Assembly: GCA_937981995.1 (NCBI GenBank)
Contig: CALJNC010000005.1
Location: 1 to 55,326, forward strand
DNA length: 55,326 nt
Origin: an uncultured Chitinophagaceae bacterium
Lineage (GTDB): Bacteria; Bacteroidota; Bacteroidia; Chitinophagales; Chitinophagaceae
Direction: 5' to 3'
Below, piece after piece: positions 1 through 8,915 of this stretch (positions are counted from its first letter, which is position 1; every line of letters begins with the position of its first letter). The notes below the pieces were generated by a model. That model was given only the letters and a program-made list of their open reading frames with translations. It was not told the origin of the DNA and did no database searches. The position numbers and the translations under genes were made by a program.

Positions 1-38
1 CCACCAATATTACCTAAGCCTACAATAAGAAATTTCAC
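1..38 (-). CDS. pth: Peptidyl-tRNA hydrolase, N-terminal fragment (runs off left edge)
   Basis: Only the first 12 codons are in the window. From a GTG start at 38-36 the minus strand reads M-KFLIVGLGNIG-G, which matches the N-terminal strand and glycine loop at the start of bacterial peptidyl-tRNA hydrolase (usual form KxxIVGLGNPG). That enzyme frees peptidyl-tRNA that drops off ribosomes. Upstream is TACTTTCG, a -7-like element 8 nt before the GTG, so the transcript would have almost no leader. The call rests on a very short match; another Rossmann-like protein cannot be excluded. Confidence 0.55.
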   Translation of the reverse strand, partial: MKFLIVGLGNIG

Positions 39-59
39 GCTACGAAAGTAAGGAATACA

Positions 60-683
60 TTATTTGCCTTCCAATTCTTTTTTGGTAACTATTTTATAAT
101 TCTTAGGAATTATAAATTCTTCAGATCCTACATTTCGTATATCTACCTTGATTGCTTTAAATTTCATACTGGATGTTCCACTATCCATTTCATACTCCAA
201 GGGTATTCCATTTAAATTAGGAAACATGGTCAATAAATGATAATCCTCTGAACGGAGGTCATGAGTAATTGAAATTTTAGCTTTTTTGCCGTTCGGGTAT
301 TTTACAAATCCACGTACCGCATTGTAACCGGCAATGCTCACTTTGTTTTTTTCAAAATTATATTCAGCACCTGCAAACTTTTTGCTTGCCTCTTTTACTT
401 CTTGCTTGCTAAGCATAAGAGCATAAGGAGTTCCTTGTATAACTTTAAGCGTTGCAGAGGTACCTTCTTTGCCATTATAAATTGTATTGTTGGAGTAACC
501 ATTGTCAAGGTTCAATAGACGCTTTATATAACTGCCTTTTACATACACTATATACTTTCCAATAGCTTTGTCGCTGCCATCTGCGTATACCTGATAAGAT
601 ATAACCCCTTCAGAAAAAAGACGCTGCGCGTTTGCATTTAGCATAAAACTCGCTAATACCAATAAGACTACTAATCGTTTCAT
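60..683 (-). CDS. Exported hypothetical protein
   Basis: This is a 207-aa protein with a clear Sec signal peptide: two basic residues, a hydrophobic core and a cleavage site after NANA (about residue 19). The mature part is predicted to be mostly beta strand, with alternating tyrosines and hydrophobics and many lysines. It vaguely resembles the periplasmic DUF4412/GLPGLI-like proteins of Bacteroidota, but I do not recognise the family with confidence. There is no lipobox and no C-terminal sorting domain, so a periplasmic location is most likely. It lies just downstream of the M1 peptidase gene on the same strand with about 100 bp between them, so co-transcription is possible but not shown. 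Confidence 0.8.
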   Translation of the reverse strand: MKRLVVLLVLASFMLNANAQRLFSEGVISYQVYADGSDKAIGKYIVYVKGSYIKRLLNLDNGYSNNTIYNGKEGTSATLKVIQGTPYALMLSKQEVKEASKKFAGAEYNFEKNKVSIAGYNAVRGFVKYPNGKKAKISITHDLRSEDYHLLTMFPNLNGIPLEYEMDSGTSSMKFKAIKVDIRNVGSEEFIIPKNYKIVTKKELEGK

Positions 684-781
684 AATTTGGTTGTTTAAAT
701 CTCTGACTCTTTAGCTTAAAGTTAGTTTAATATTAGCTGACTAACTAAACAGCTTATCAACGTTTAACAAGATTGTAGTAT

Positions 782-3178
782 CTATTTAATAACTATTTTT
801 TTACTAAATATGATTTTATCATTGGTTAGCTGTAGTAAATACATGCCTTTGGCTAAATGAGGCAAACTAATGCGTTGCAGATGATTTTGAAGCTGCAGGG
901 CTTGTTTATGAACTGTTTTACCGTTTAAAGTAGTTATGATCATATTTCCGTTAAAAGCATTTTTAGCAGAAATGATGATATATCCTTGCGAAGGATTTGG
1001 GTAGATTTCAAATTTGTTTTGATTGTTTGATTCAATGTTTTTTGTGTTGGTAACCAGTTTGCAATTTCCTGTAGCTATATCGCTTGAAAGTGGATCAGTG
1101 TAGTTGCTTCTTTTAATTCCAAAACAATATTCTCCCGTCTTAATCTCTTTTGTGTACACACTGCCTCTTTTATCAGTAGGAGATTGTGCTCGTAAACTGT
1201 CATTGGCAAAAGTCCAAGTTTGAGAAGGGTCTTGTCTGTAAAACAAACGAATGCTATCCTCGGCATTTTGAATCCAAGTGCTATCAATATAATTATCAAC
1301 AGCTGACCCATCGTACATAAATTGAAAGTTGCCTTTGCAGTTGTTTATATTAATTCCGCTAATTTTCCAGTATCGGGAATCATTTAAAACATAACCCTGA
1401 ATGCTTGGGTCAATTTCACGGTCAGGAGCTATCCAATTATGCTCAACATGCATAAGGCTGGAGTCATTAGTAGCCGTATAACTTTTTACCCATACTCTTA
1501 GTTTACTTTCTGTAAGGCCAATAAATTGGGGAGCTTTTATTATCACCTCATTATTAGTAATTGCATCGGATATTTTTTCTTCAGGGTCTATTACAATCAT
1601 TTTTGGCTCAAAGCCAAGATTTACTTTTAAGTGAACGCATCGTCCTGTAAAATTTACAGTATATACTTGCCTATTAAATTGTGCATCATAAAAACCAACG
1701 CTTACTGGTACATTATTGTAATAGTTAGGTGCTTCATGTTTGCGGTGTCTTATATATACATCTGTTTCATAGGTGCCATTATTATTTACAACCTCAGATG
1801 AATCAATTGAGTAGTGCGGAAATCCGGATTGAAAAATCCAATCTTTAAAATAATCATTCATATTGATGCCAGAGTAGGTGCTTAAAAAGTCTCTTAAATC
1901 TTCGCTACTTATATCTTTAAATTTATTGGCGTTTAAAAAAGCAGTGGTGCCATCAAAAAACATACTATCTCCAAGGTAGGTACGTAAAGTATGAATTACA
2001 TCAGCTCCTTTGTTATATACGGTTGGTCCATAGGTGTGCAAGCTATCCATAGGGGAAATTGCTTTATATCCTTCATCAGAAATGTGCGCTTGACGCAATA
2101 CGGAGTAGTGATTTGTTCTTACCGCATCTTGATATGATTTTTTACCATAGGTAAATTCCTGATGCAAATTCTCGGCATAGCTAGCCCAACCTTCATTGAG
2201 CCACATGTCTTGTACGGTGCGACACGTAACTAAATCGCCCCACCAGTGATGCGCTAACTCATGCGCAATTAATGTTTCGTAGGTAAGTGAGCCATTTATA
2301 AATGCAGTACCAATATGGATATTAGTAGCATGCTCCATAGCGCCTGCTGAAAATGGTACAAGCGTATAACCAACTTTGGGAAACGAGTGCGTACCAAAAT
2401 TTTTCTCTAACATTGAAAAGGAGGATTGCAAATTAGAAAAAGAGCCATTTACTTTATTGGTATCTACCGCAGGAGCAGCAATCCATGCAGGTGTGATGCC
2501 CGCATTGCCAGTTAAACTTTTCTTTACCCAAACATAATTGCTTACAGCTACTGCTGCCAAATAACTTGGAATTTCTTCATCTAACTTATAGTGCCACTGA
2601 ATATTTCCATTGTTTACTATGGTAGAGTCAAGAAAAATACCATTCGTAACCGCCATTTTATTTGGCTCCGAAGTAATAAAAAATTCATAAGGGCTACGCT
2701 CTACCATATTGTCAAAACAAGGATGCCAATATCTGCCAATAGAGTGAGGTTGGGCATTGAAACCCACACCCATTTGAAAACTATAGTTTCCTGAGAAGTA
2801 ATAGCCGCCCCAATTTGCATCTTGCAGCGGAACACCTTGATAGTATATATCTATAATAGCGGTGTCGCCTTGGTTAAAAATGGCAGGACTATTAACGTCT
2901 AAAAAAGCGCCGGATTGATTAAAGCTTGTATTATTTCCATTCCAAAGTACGCTATCAACAGTCAGCCCTTCCAGGTCAAAAACAACTTTTGATTGCCCAT
3001 TGATTTTAGACTCTACCAAAATGTTAGCATGTGCTGTGATTTGCTTTGTTACAAAATCTGTAATATCGCAGTATATAACAGTGCGTTTAATATCAATACT
3101 ATCTGAGCGAAGGATACTTGCCGCTTGTGATGAGTAACTAATAAAAAGGACTGTAATAAAAAGTAATGAACGTTTCAT
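782..3178 (-). CDS. Secreted M1-family aminopeptidase with T9SS sorting domain
   Basis: This 798-aa zinc metallopeptidase is of the gluzincin type (M1, aminopeptidase N-like). It has a signal peptide at residues 1-19 and an N-terminal beta domain. The substrate-binding GAMEN loop is present as GAMEH. The zinc site is HELAHHWW, with H306, E307 and H310 and the third ligand E329 in WLNEGW, the canonical HExxHx18E spacing. The end carries a type A T9SS C-terminal domain with the IYPNPSQG motif and a closing KKIVIK. It would be exported by Sec, carried across the outer membrane by T9SS, and release N-terminal residues from peptides. The last residue of GAMEN is His instead of Asn, which may shift exopeptidase specificity. 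Its ATG lies inside the start region of the divergent gene on the other strand. Confidence 0.93.
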   Translation of the reverse strand: MKRSLLFITVLFISYSSQAASILRSDSIDIKRTVIYCDITDFVTKQITAHANILVESKINGQSKVVFDLEGLTVDSVLWNGNNTSFNQSGAFLDVNSPAIFNQGDTAIIDIYYQGVPLQDANWGGYYFSGNYSFQMGVGFNAQPHSIGRYWHPCFDNMVERSPYEFFITSEPNKMAVTNGIFLDSTIVNNGNIQWHYKLDEEIPSYLAAVAVSNYVWVKKSLTGNAGITPAWIAAPAVDTNKVNGSFSNLQSSFSMLEKNFGTHSFPKVGYTLVPFSAGAMEHATNIHIGTAFINGSLTYETLIAHELAHHWWGDLVTCRTVQDMWLNEGWASYAENLHQEFTYGKKSYQDAVRTNHYSVLRQAHISDEGYKAISPMDSLHTYGPTVYNKGADVIHTLRTYLGDSMFFDGTTAFLNANKFKDISSEDLRDFLSTYSGINMNDYFKDWIFQSGFPHYSIDSSEVVNNNGTYETDVYIRHRKHEAPNYYNNVPVSVGFYDAQFNRQVYTVNFTGRCVHLKVNLGFEPKMIVIDPEEKISDAITNNEVIIKAPQFIGLTESKLRVWVKSYTATNDSSLMHVEHNWIAPDREIDPSIQGYVLNDSRYWKISGININNCKGNFQFMYDGSAVDNYIDSTWIQNAEDSIRLFYRQDPSQTWTFANDSLRAQSPTDKRGSVYTKEIKTGEYCFGIKRSNYTDPLSSDIATGNCKLVTNTKNIESNNQNKFEIYPNPSQGYIIISAKNAFNGNMIITTLNGKTVHKQALQLQNHLQRISLPHLAKGMYLLQLTNDKIIFSKKIVIK

Positions 3179-4113
3179 TAAAATATAAATTTTGCATAAA
3201 GCTACGAAATTTTCTTTCGATGGCTTTGGTGCTTATGTTTTGTTCATTGCATCTTGCTGCGCAGGATACAATTAAAAAATACAAAGGGTACGTTTTAAGC
3301 TCTGTGGTAATTGCTGATTTGAATAAAGGGGTAGACATGGATAAGTTTATTCAACGGGTTCAAAATGATTCTACTTTTTATAAGGCATTTAAAAGTTTGA
3401 GTCTTGTAAGTTGTACGCAGTACAATGATATTCGTTTTTTGGACAAAGCAGGTGATAAAGCCGCTTTTTACGAAGGAATAAGTAAGCAGCAATATGATGG
3501 CAACTGCCGAACTATGTCAAACTCAAACGAACGTTTTTCTAAAAACTATTTTAAGAAAAAAAAGCAAGATCCTAAATTTATTACAGCGCAGTTTTATCAT
3601 AAGTTATTTATGATTGATAAAAAACGATGTAATGAAGATGATATTGTAGCAGGTGAAATTTCTTCATCTAATAACAATAGAATTGATCAATTAAAAAAAC
3701 TAATTTTTAAACCAGGTGAAAGCATAAACGGTGTGCCGGGGGTAGGAGGCAAAGTGGGTATTTTTGAACAAGGGCGTAAGGAGCAATATAACTTTACTAT
3801 TGAAAAAGTGCTTTATAATGGTGACTGGTGTTATGTTTTTAATGCCAAGCCTAAAAAGGAGTATCAAAATTCCAATGTTATAAATTACTTGCGTACTTGG
3901 TTTAGAATTAAAGATTATGCCATTGTGCAACGAAAATATTCCTTGAGTTATAAAACGCTGATGTATGATTTTGATGTAGCCATGGATGTAAAACTCAAAA
4001 CATTTAAAAACAAGCTATTTCCATACGAGGTTTACTATAAGGGTAATTGGCATTTTTTAGGAAAAAAAAGAGAAAAAGCTGAGTTCACCACGATTATTAC
4101 AGACTTTAAATAG
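3166..4113 (+). CDS. Exported hypothetical protein (start uncertain)
   Basis: The 315-aa reading frame starts 13 bp inside the divergent M1 peptidase gene. The ATG at 3166 gives a lysine- and arginine-rich n-region followed by the hydrophobic stretch at residues 16-30 and a cleavage site near LAA/Q, a credible signal peptide. The next ATG (3220, residue 19) would leave a signal peptide with no positive charge, so I keep 3166, which also has an A-rich upstream stretch. The mature protein is lysine-rich, predicted mixed alpha/beta, with many aromatic residues, and I cannot assign a family. It is followed directly by a lipoprotein gene and a secreted metalloprotease on the same strand. Confidence 0.75.
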   Translation: MNVSLKYKFCIKLRNFLSMALVLMFCSLHLAAQDTIKKYKGYVLSSVVIADLNKGVDMDKFIQRVQNDSTFYKAFKSLSLVSCTQYNDIRFLDKAGDKAAFYEGISKQQYDGNCRTMSNSNERFSKNYFKKKKQDPKFITAQFYHKLFMIDKKRCNEDDIVAGEISSSNNNRIDQLKKLIFKPGESINGVPGVGGKVGIFEQGRKEQYNFTIEKVLYNGDWCYVFNAKPKKEYQNSNVINYLRTWFRIKDYAIVQRKYSLSYKTLMYDFDVAMDVKLKTFKNKLFPYEVYYKGNWHFLGKKREKAEFTTIITDFK

Positions 4114-4173
4114 TTGATAAGCTTTTTGAGTGATAAGATTTTATTTACATTAAACTCCTTATTTTTAGGGCTG

Positions 4174-4782
4174 ATGAAAAATTTAGGAATAATACTTCTT
4201 TTGTTTGCAGTATGTAGTTTGGGTTGTAAAACGAAAAAGGAAGTTGTGAGTAAGAATTCAATACCTACAGATGGGGTTGTGAATAAGGAGGTTCAAAAAA
4301 TAGAGCGTTGTGGAGATTATGAAAACGATGTTATCTGGTACGAATTAAGTGGTGGTGGAATGGTTGAGCAAGGTCAAAGTTTTGCAAAGAAAAGCAAAGT
4401 GTTTTCGGTAACCGATGCTCAGTTGCAACACTACATTGAAATTAATTTTAAGCGTCAAAATGCTTTTAATTTAATAGTTCCTGTTTACGAAGGTGGAAAG
4501 GTTGTTTGCCATACTTTTCAATTAACTAATTCCGAAACCATATCGCGAGAAAAACAAATGGGTTTATCTCATTTTACATTCAGAGCATTTGAGTTGGAAA
4601 ATGAATTAAATACCGCACGATTTGATTTTCTTCCTGAAAGAGGGTTGAGAGGATATATAAAATTGGGAAGTGAAACATATCTTTTTGAGCCCATGGGGCG
4701 CGGAACTGAAAAATATTATGTTTCGTATAATAAAAATGATGCAACGCGCGCAAAAGAAGATTTTGAAGACAATAGAAATTAA
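4174..4782 (+). CDS. Hypothetical lipoprotein
   Basis: The protein is 202 aa. The reading frame is open from 4114, but the ATG at 4174 is the better start because it gives a compact type II signal peptide ending in the lipobox SLGC with Cys19 as the lipidated residue. After the cysteine come several lysines rather than aspartate, consistent with outer-membrane sorting or surface display in Bacteroidota. The rest is predicted to be beta-rich and contains no motif I recognise. It starts 60 bp after the stop of the preceding exported protein and may be co-transcribed with it. Confidence 0.8.
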   Translation: MKNLGIILLLFAVCSLGCKTKKEVVSKNSIPTDGVVNKEVQKIERCGDYENDVIWYELSGGGMVEQGQSFAKKSKVFSVTDAQLQHYIEINFKRQNAFNLIVPVYEGGKVVCHTFQLTNSETISREKQMGLSHFTFRAFELENELNTARFDFLPERGLRGYIKLGSETYLFEPMGRGTEKYYVSYNKNDATRAKEDFEDNRN

Positions 4783-4834
4783 TCCGCTTTTACTGAAGGT
4801 TTTACTTCTTTACAACGTCTAAAAAATAACAAGA

Positions 4835-7075
4835 ATGATGAAAAAAATAATAGTACTATTTGCAGTTAGTTTTATAGCCTTTACTGTGCAAGCAAAAAAT
4901 ATGTGGCATTTGAGTCCTGAAAAGGAAATTGCTACCAATGGTGAACAAAAATTAACTCCTACAAAATACCAGCTAGCTAAATTGAATGTTGATGAGTTTT
5001 TACTTTTTCAATCTTTAATACCCAATGAGGCACAAGGAGATTTTCCAATAATCGAATTACCTACGCCTAGCGGTGAAATGGTATCATATTTTATTTTTGA
5101 TGCTCCTGTTATGTCTAGTGGTTTGGCAGCGCGTTATCCTATGATTAATACGTATACGCTGGTGCATACTAAAAATCCTAGAATAACGGGTAAGGCAGAT
5201 TTTACCTACTGGGGTTTTCATGCCAAAATATTCTCAGGCAAAGAAACTTACTTTATTGATCCTTATAAGCATGGAAATACAGATTGGTATACCGTTTATT
5301 ATAAAAAAGATTATTCCAAACCATTAAATGAAAGAATGCAATGCCTTGTAGATGAAGATGATGAGCACGAATTACATTCAGGTGGTATTAAGTTAAATAC
5401 AGACCTACCTCAAAATAAAGGATTAAAGAAAACATTTGGTACAGATAAAAGAACCTATCGTTTGGCTTTAGCTTGTACCATTGAGTATTCGGCTGCAGTG
5501 GCTGGAGTAGCCGCTACTAAGCCCATGGTGCTTTCGGCTATGGTTACTACTATGAATCGTGTAAATGGCGTTTTTGAAAGGGAACTTTCTATGACTACAC
5601 AATTAATAAATAACACGGATGATGTAATTTATTTGCCATCAGCAGGAACGGACCCTTATTCAAATAATAGTGGTTCTCAAATGTTAGGTCAAAATCATAC
5701 AACTCTGCAAAGTGTAATTGGAGCTTCTAATTATGATTTTGGGCATGTATTTAGCACCGGCGGCGGCGGTATTGCAGGTTTTGCTAGTGTGTGTCGTAAT
5801 TCAAAAGCAAGAGGCGTTACAGGTTCATCAAATCCAGTAGGTGATCCTTTTGATATTGATTATGTAGCGCATGAAATGGGGCATCAGTTTGGTGGTAGTC
5901 ATACGTTTAATTCTACATTAGGTTCTTGTGGTGGTAATGGTTCAAGCTCAAGTTCTTATGAGCCAGGAAGCGCTACCACTATAATGGGGTATGCGGGTAT
6001 TTGTAGCAGTGATAATATACAAAACAATAGTGATGATTATTATCACATCCGCTCATTAATGCAAATGAGTAATCATATGGATGGTAACGGAAATTGCGCA
6101 GCTAAAGTAAGCTCAAATAATAGTCCGCCAAGTATGACATCAATAAATAAAACATATACCATTCCTTATAAAACATTTTTTGAGTTAGAAGGACAGGGAA
6201 GTGATGTAGATAATAATCCTATAACTTATTGCTGGGAGCAATGGGACCTTGGCGCTTATGCACCATGGGGAACAGTATCGGCGGGTAATCCTTTATTCAG
6301 GTCATTTTATCCTACCGAGACGGGTATTCGAGTATTTCCTGAATTGCTTAAGGTACGGCCTGAGCTTATAAAAACAAGAGGTGAGGTTTTACCTGAAGTA
6401 GACCGCGATGTGAATTTTAAACTAACCGTAAGAGATATTAGTAATGGTTACGGAACCTTTAATTATTCTGATGATGAGTTATTAATCAAAGCTGTAAATA
6501 CAGGTAGTCCTTTATTTAGAGTAACAAGCCATGCTACAACAGGGCAAATATGGACAGGAGATACTAAGCAATTTGTAACGTGGGAAGTAGGTGGAACTAC
6601 AGGTAACGGAATTAATGCGGCTACGGTAGATATTTATTTCTCAATTGATACCGGACGTACCTGGCCTTATAAAGTGGCTACCAATGTACCCAATGATGGA
6701 AGTGAGGAGGTGCTGATACCTAATGTAGCTACTAGCTATGGTTTAGTAAAAGTAAAAGGCCATAACAACATATTTTTTGATATTAATACAGGGTATATAA
6801 CCGTGCAGCCTCAAAACTATCCTACAGGCTTGACTACTAATGATTTAAATAAAATTAGTGTGCATCCAAATCCAGCGAGTCAATTTATTTATATCAATGA
6901 GTTACCCAATGAAGCTAGCACTATGGAACTTGTTTCGTTGAATGGAAAAACGATTCAAAGACAAAAAGCGGCAAGTTCAATGGATGTACAATCAGTAGCT
7001 AATGGTATGTATGTACTTAAAATATCAATGGATAATGGCTTACAACTTGTTAAGAAAGTTGTTATTCAGAAATAG
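4835..7075 (+). CDS. Secreted reprolysin-like (M12B-type) zinc metalloprotease with T9SS domain
   Basis: This 746-aa protein has a signal peptide (cleavage near residue 20), a propeptide-like N-terminal region, a metalloprotease domain, beta-sandwich regions and a type A T9SS sorting domain. The metzincin zinc motif is HEMGHQFGGSH, with H346, E347, H350 and H356 and the glycine at 353 (HExxHxxGxxH). A methionine after a conserved glycine (IMGYAGIC, about 50 residues on) is a good Met-turn candidate. The C-terminus has VHPNPASQF and ends in LVKKVVIQK, which marks T9SS secretion. There are two adjacent methionine codons at the start; either could be used. It probably degrades extracellular protein. 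The substrate is unknown. Confidence 0.92.
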   Translation: MMKKIIVLFAVSFIAFTVQAKNMWHLSPEKEIATNGEQKLTPTKYQLAKLNVDEFLLFQSLIPNEAQGDFPIIELPTPSGEMVSYFIFDAPVMSSGLAARYPMINTYTLVHTKNPRITGKADFTYWGFHAKIFSGKETYFIDPYKHGNTDWYTVYYKKDYSKPLNERMQCLVDEDDEHELHSGGIKLNTDLPQNKGLKKTFGTDKRTYRLALACTIEYSAAVAGVAATKPMVLSAMVTTMNRVNGVFERELSMTTQLINNTDDVIYLPSAGTDPYSNNSGSQMLGQNHTTLQSVIGASNYDFGHVFSTGGGGIAGFASVCRNSKARGVTGSSNPVGDPFDIDYVAHEMGHQFGGSHTFNSTLGSCGGNGSSSSSYEPGSATTIMGYAGICSSDNIQNNSDDYYHIRSLMQMSNHMDGNGNCAAKVSSNNSPPSMTSINKTYTIPYKTFFELEGQGSDVDNNPITYCWEQWDLGAYAPWGTVSAGNPLFRSFYPTETGIRVFPELLKVRPELIKTRGEVLPEVDRDVNFKLTVRDISNGYGTFNYSDDELLIKAVNTGSPLFRVTSHATTGQIWTGDTKQFVTWEVGGTTGNGINAATVDIYFSIDTGRTWPYKVATNVPNDGSEEVLIPNVATSYGLVKVKGHNNIFFDINTGYITVQPQNYPTGLTTNDLNKISVHPNPASQFIYINELPNEASTMELVSLNGKTIQRQKAASSMDVQSVANGMYVLKISMDNGLQLVKKVVIQK

Positions 7076-7180
7076 ATTTCCACTTTTGGTATCATTGTTG
7101 ATGTATACAGTTTGAAATCCAAATGAAATCTTAATGTTAGCAAATTAACAGAAAATTTTCATAGCTTATCAACGAATTCG

Positions 7181-7211
7181 TTGCATACCAACGTCTATAG
7201 GATTACATTTG
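7181..7211 (+). promoter_or_regulatory. Promoter of rpoD
   Basis: The -7 element TACATTTG (7204-7211) is followed by C, matching the Bacteroidota consensus TAnnTTTGY. A TTG lies at 7181-7183, 20 bp upstream, the expected spacing for the -33 element. Transcription would begin near 7217 and leave a leader of about 40 nt before rpoD. Confidence 0.7.
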
Positions 7212-7259
7212 CGCTCGCGTTGCGTAAATTAATCATTAAGTAAACGTCAATTTAAATAT

Positions 7260-8117
7260 ATGAGACAACTCAAAATAGCTACTCAGATTACCAATAGGGA
7301 TAGTCAGTCAGTAGAAAAATACCTCCAGGATATAAGCAAACTACCTATGGTTACACCAGAGGAAGAGGCGAGTCTTGCACGTGAAATACGTACAGGTAGC
7401 GATGCCGCTTTGGAAAAATTGGTTATGGCCAATTTAAGATTCGTAGTATCGGTTGCAAAACAATATCAACACCAAGGATTAACCTTGAGTGATTTAATCA
7501 ATGAAGGAAACCTTGGTTTAATTAAAGCGGCAGGCCGTTTTGATGAAACAAAAGGATTTAAATTTATTTCATACGCCGTATGGTGGATTCGTCAATCAAT
7601 TTTACAGGCTCTTGCTGAGCAAGGACGTTTAGTACGTTTGCCTCAAAATAAAATTGGTGCTTATAATCGTGCAAACAAAGCAATTATTGCTTTTGAGCAG
7701 GAGCATGAAAGACAACCTTCAGTAGAAGAGCTTTCTAAGATTTTGGAAATGTCTGAAACTGAATTATCTAACATTTTTACAAGTAATACACGTCATGCTT
7801 CGCTAGATGCGCCGGTTACCGATAGTGAGGATGTAAGCATGGGAGAATTACTTGAAGGAAGTAATGATACTGATAATGAAGTAATGCAGGATAGCTTGCG
7901 TAACGAAATTTTTAGAATCCTTAAATCATTAAGCCCTCGTGAGAGTGAAATCGTAATGGCTTACTTTGGCTTAGGTGGAAATGAAGGTCCTACGATTGAG
8001 CAAATAGGTCAGAAGTATGATTTAACTAAAGAGCGTATACGTCAAATTAAAGAGCGTGCAATTAAGCGCTTACAAAAAGGAAGATACTCTAAGTCTTTAC
8101 AGGCTTACTTAGGTTAA
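7260..8117 (+). CDS. rpoD: Primary (housekeeping) RNA polymerase sigma factor
   Basis: This is the 285-aa sigma-70 factor that directs RNA polymerase to housekeeping promoters. It lacks region 1.1 and starts with region 1.2 (SVEKYLQDISKLPMVT). Region 2 follows, with NLRFVVSVAKQYQHQG, the core-binding LINEGNLGLIKA and the YAVWWIRQ melting segment. Region 3 covers roughly residues 130-200. Region 4 covers roughly 215-275, with the helix-turn-helix in TIEQIGQKYDLTKERIRQI. The short length (about 285 aa) is characteristic of the Bacteroidota primary sigma, which recognises TAnnTTTG promoters such as those found throughout this window. It is monocistronic: it has its own promoter and is followed by a strong terminator. 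Confidence 0.97.
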   Translation: MRQLKIATQITNRDSQSVEKYLQDISKLPMVTPEEEASLAREIRTGSDAALEKLVMANLRFVVSVAKQYQHQGLTLSDLINEGNLGLIKAAGRFDETKGFKFISYAVWWIRQSILQALAEQGRLVRLPQNKIGAYNRANKAIIAFEQEHERQPSVEELSKILEMSETELSNIFTSNTRHASLDAPVTDSEDVSMGELLEGSNDTDNEVMQDSLRNEIFRILKSLSPRESEIVMAYFGLGGNEGPTIEQIGQKYDLTKERIRQIKERAIKRLQKGRYSKSLQAYLG

Positions 8118-8137
8118 ACTATTTATAGTATAAAATG

Positions 8138-8168
8138 AAAGGCTGTCTGTAAAGACAGCCTTTTTTTT
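8138..8168 (+). terminator. Rho-independent terminator after rpoD
   Basis: The perfect 8-bp stem GGCTGTCT (8141-8148) / AGACAGCC (8153-8160) encloses the loop GTAA. It is extended by an AAA/TTT pairing and followed by eight T residues. Confidence 0.92.
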
Positions 8169-8186
8169 ATTTATATTGCAATTGGA

Positions 8187-8699
8187 ATGGACTTTAAAAA
8201 AAAATTAGAAAGCGGTCATAACAAAACCATTAATAATGAAATTGTTGCTTACATAGGCAATAGTGAAGCGCGCTTTGAAAAATTACTAGAATGCTTTTTT
8301 AGTGAAGAAATGCGTATTTCTCATAGATCAAGCTGGGCACTGGGCGATGTGTCTTTAAAGTATCCGCAGCTTTTTGATAAGCACCATAGAGCATTGATAG
8401 ATGCATTAAAAGTAAAGCAAAACCATAATGCCATAAGGCGAAACGTTGTACGTACCTACCAATTTGCTGAAATCCCCGAAGAATATGAAGGGGAGCTATA
8501 TGATATCTGTTTCAACTTCATTGCCGATCATGATGAGCAAACGGCTGTTAAAGCATTTAGCCTTAGAGTATGTGAACGTGTAATTGAAAAATACCCCGAA
8601 ATGGCAGGAGAGATGATAGCTTTAATTAAAAGGAATAAGACACTTTGGAGTAGTGGATTAAAAAATCGTGGAAAGAAGTTTTTAGATCGTTGGGGGTAA
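8187..8699 (+). CDS. HEAT-repeat-like (alpha-helical) cytoplasmic protein
   Basis: This 170-aa protein has no signal peptide or membrane segment. It is predicted to be all alpha-helical with repeating helix pairs, including SSWALGDVSLKYP and RRNVVRTYQF, and a later pair around TAVKAFSLRVCERVIEKYP. This arrangement looks like an armadillo/HEAT-type solenoid used for protein binding. I do not know its partner. It starts 19 bp after the rpoD terminator, so it is transcribed separately or by read-through. It is the last core-looking gene before the accessory island. Confidence 0.8.
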   Translation: MDFKKKLESGHNKTINNEIVAYIGNSEARFEKLLECFFSEEMRISHRSSWALGDVSLKYPQLFDKHHRALIDALKVKQNHNAIRRNVVRTYQFAEIPEEYEGELYDICFNFIADHDEQTAVKAFSLRVCERVIEKYPEMAGEMIALIKRNKTLWSSGLKNRGKKFLDRWG

Positions 8700-8714
8700 G
8701 GTTTAACGTATAAT

Positions 8715-8762
8715 TATATGTCTCGTCTCTGCGACGAAGGAAGCAGATATGAGATCATATAT
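8715..8762. repeat. Imperfect intergenic hairpin at the island's left end
   Basis: TATATG-TCTCGTCTCTGC (8715-8732) pairs imperfectly with GCAGATATGAGATCATATA (8743-8761) across a 10-nt loop. There is no T-tract on either strand, so it does not look like a standard terminator. It lies in the spacer between the convergent HEAT-like gene and the small basic gene, and could be a REP-like element. Confidence 0.45.
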
Positions 8763-8777
8763 AGTGTTAGCATTTCG

Positions 8778-8915
8778 TTACTTTTTCTTGTTGGGATTTA
8801 ACTGCTTTCCTTTATTTCCTTGAGATTTATCATATTGTTTGTTGGTGCCTGAAGTTCCCTTATTTGCATTCTTTTGATTTGACTGATTATCCTTTGGACT
8901 TACTTTTTTACTCAT
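8778..8915 (-). CDS. Small basic 45-aa protein coupled to the nuclease-like gene
   Basis: The gene starts with ATG at 8915-8913, overlapping the TAA stop of the upstream nuclease-like gene in a TAATG junction, the usual arrangement for translational coupling. The 45-aa product is almost entirely Lys, Asn, Gln, Gly, Ser and Thr, ends in PNKKK, and has no hydrophobic core, so it should be disordered and positively charged. It has no cysteine or tryptophan. It could bind nucleic acid or the upstream protein. It could also be a non-functional open frame, but the exact stop/start overlap argues for a real gene. Confidence 0.6.
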   Translation of the reverse strand: MSKKVSPKDNQSNQKNANKGTSGTNKQYDKSQGNKGKQLNPNKKK

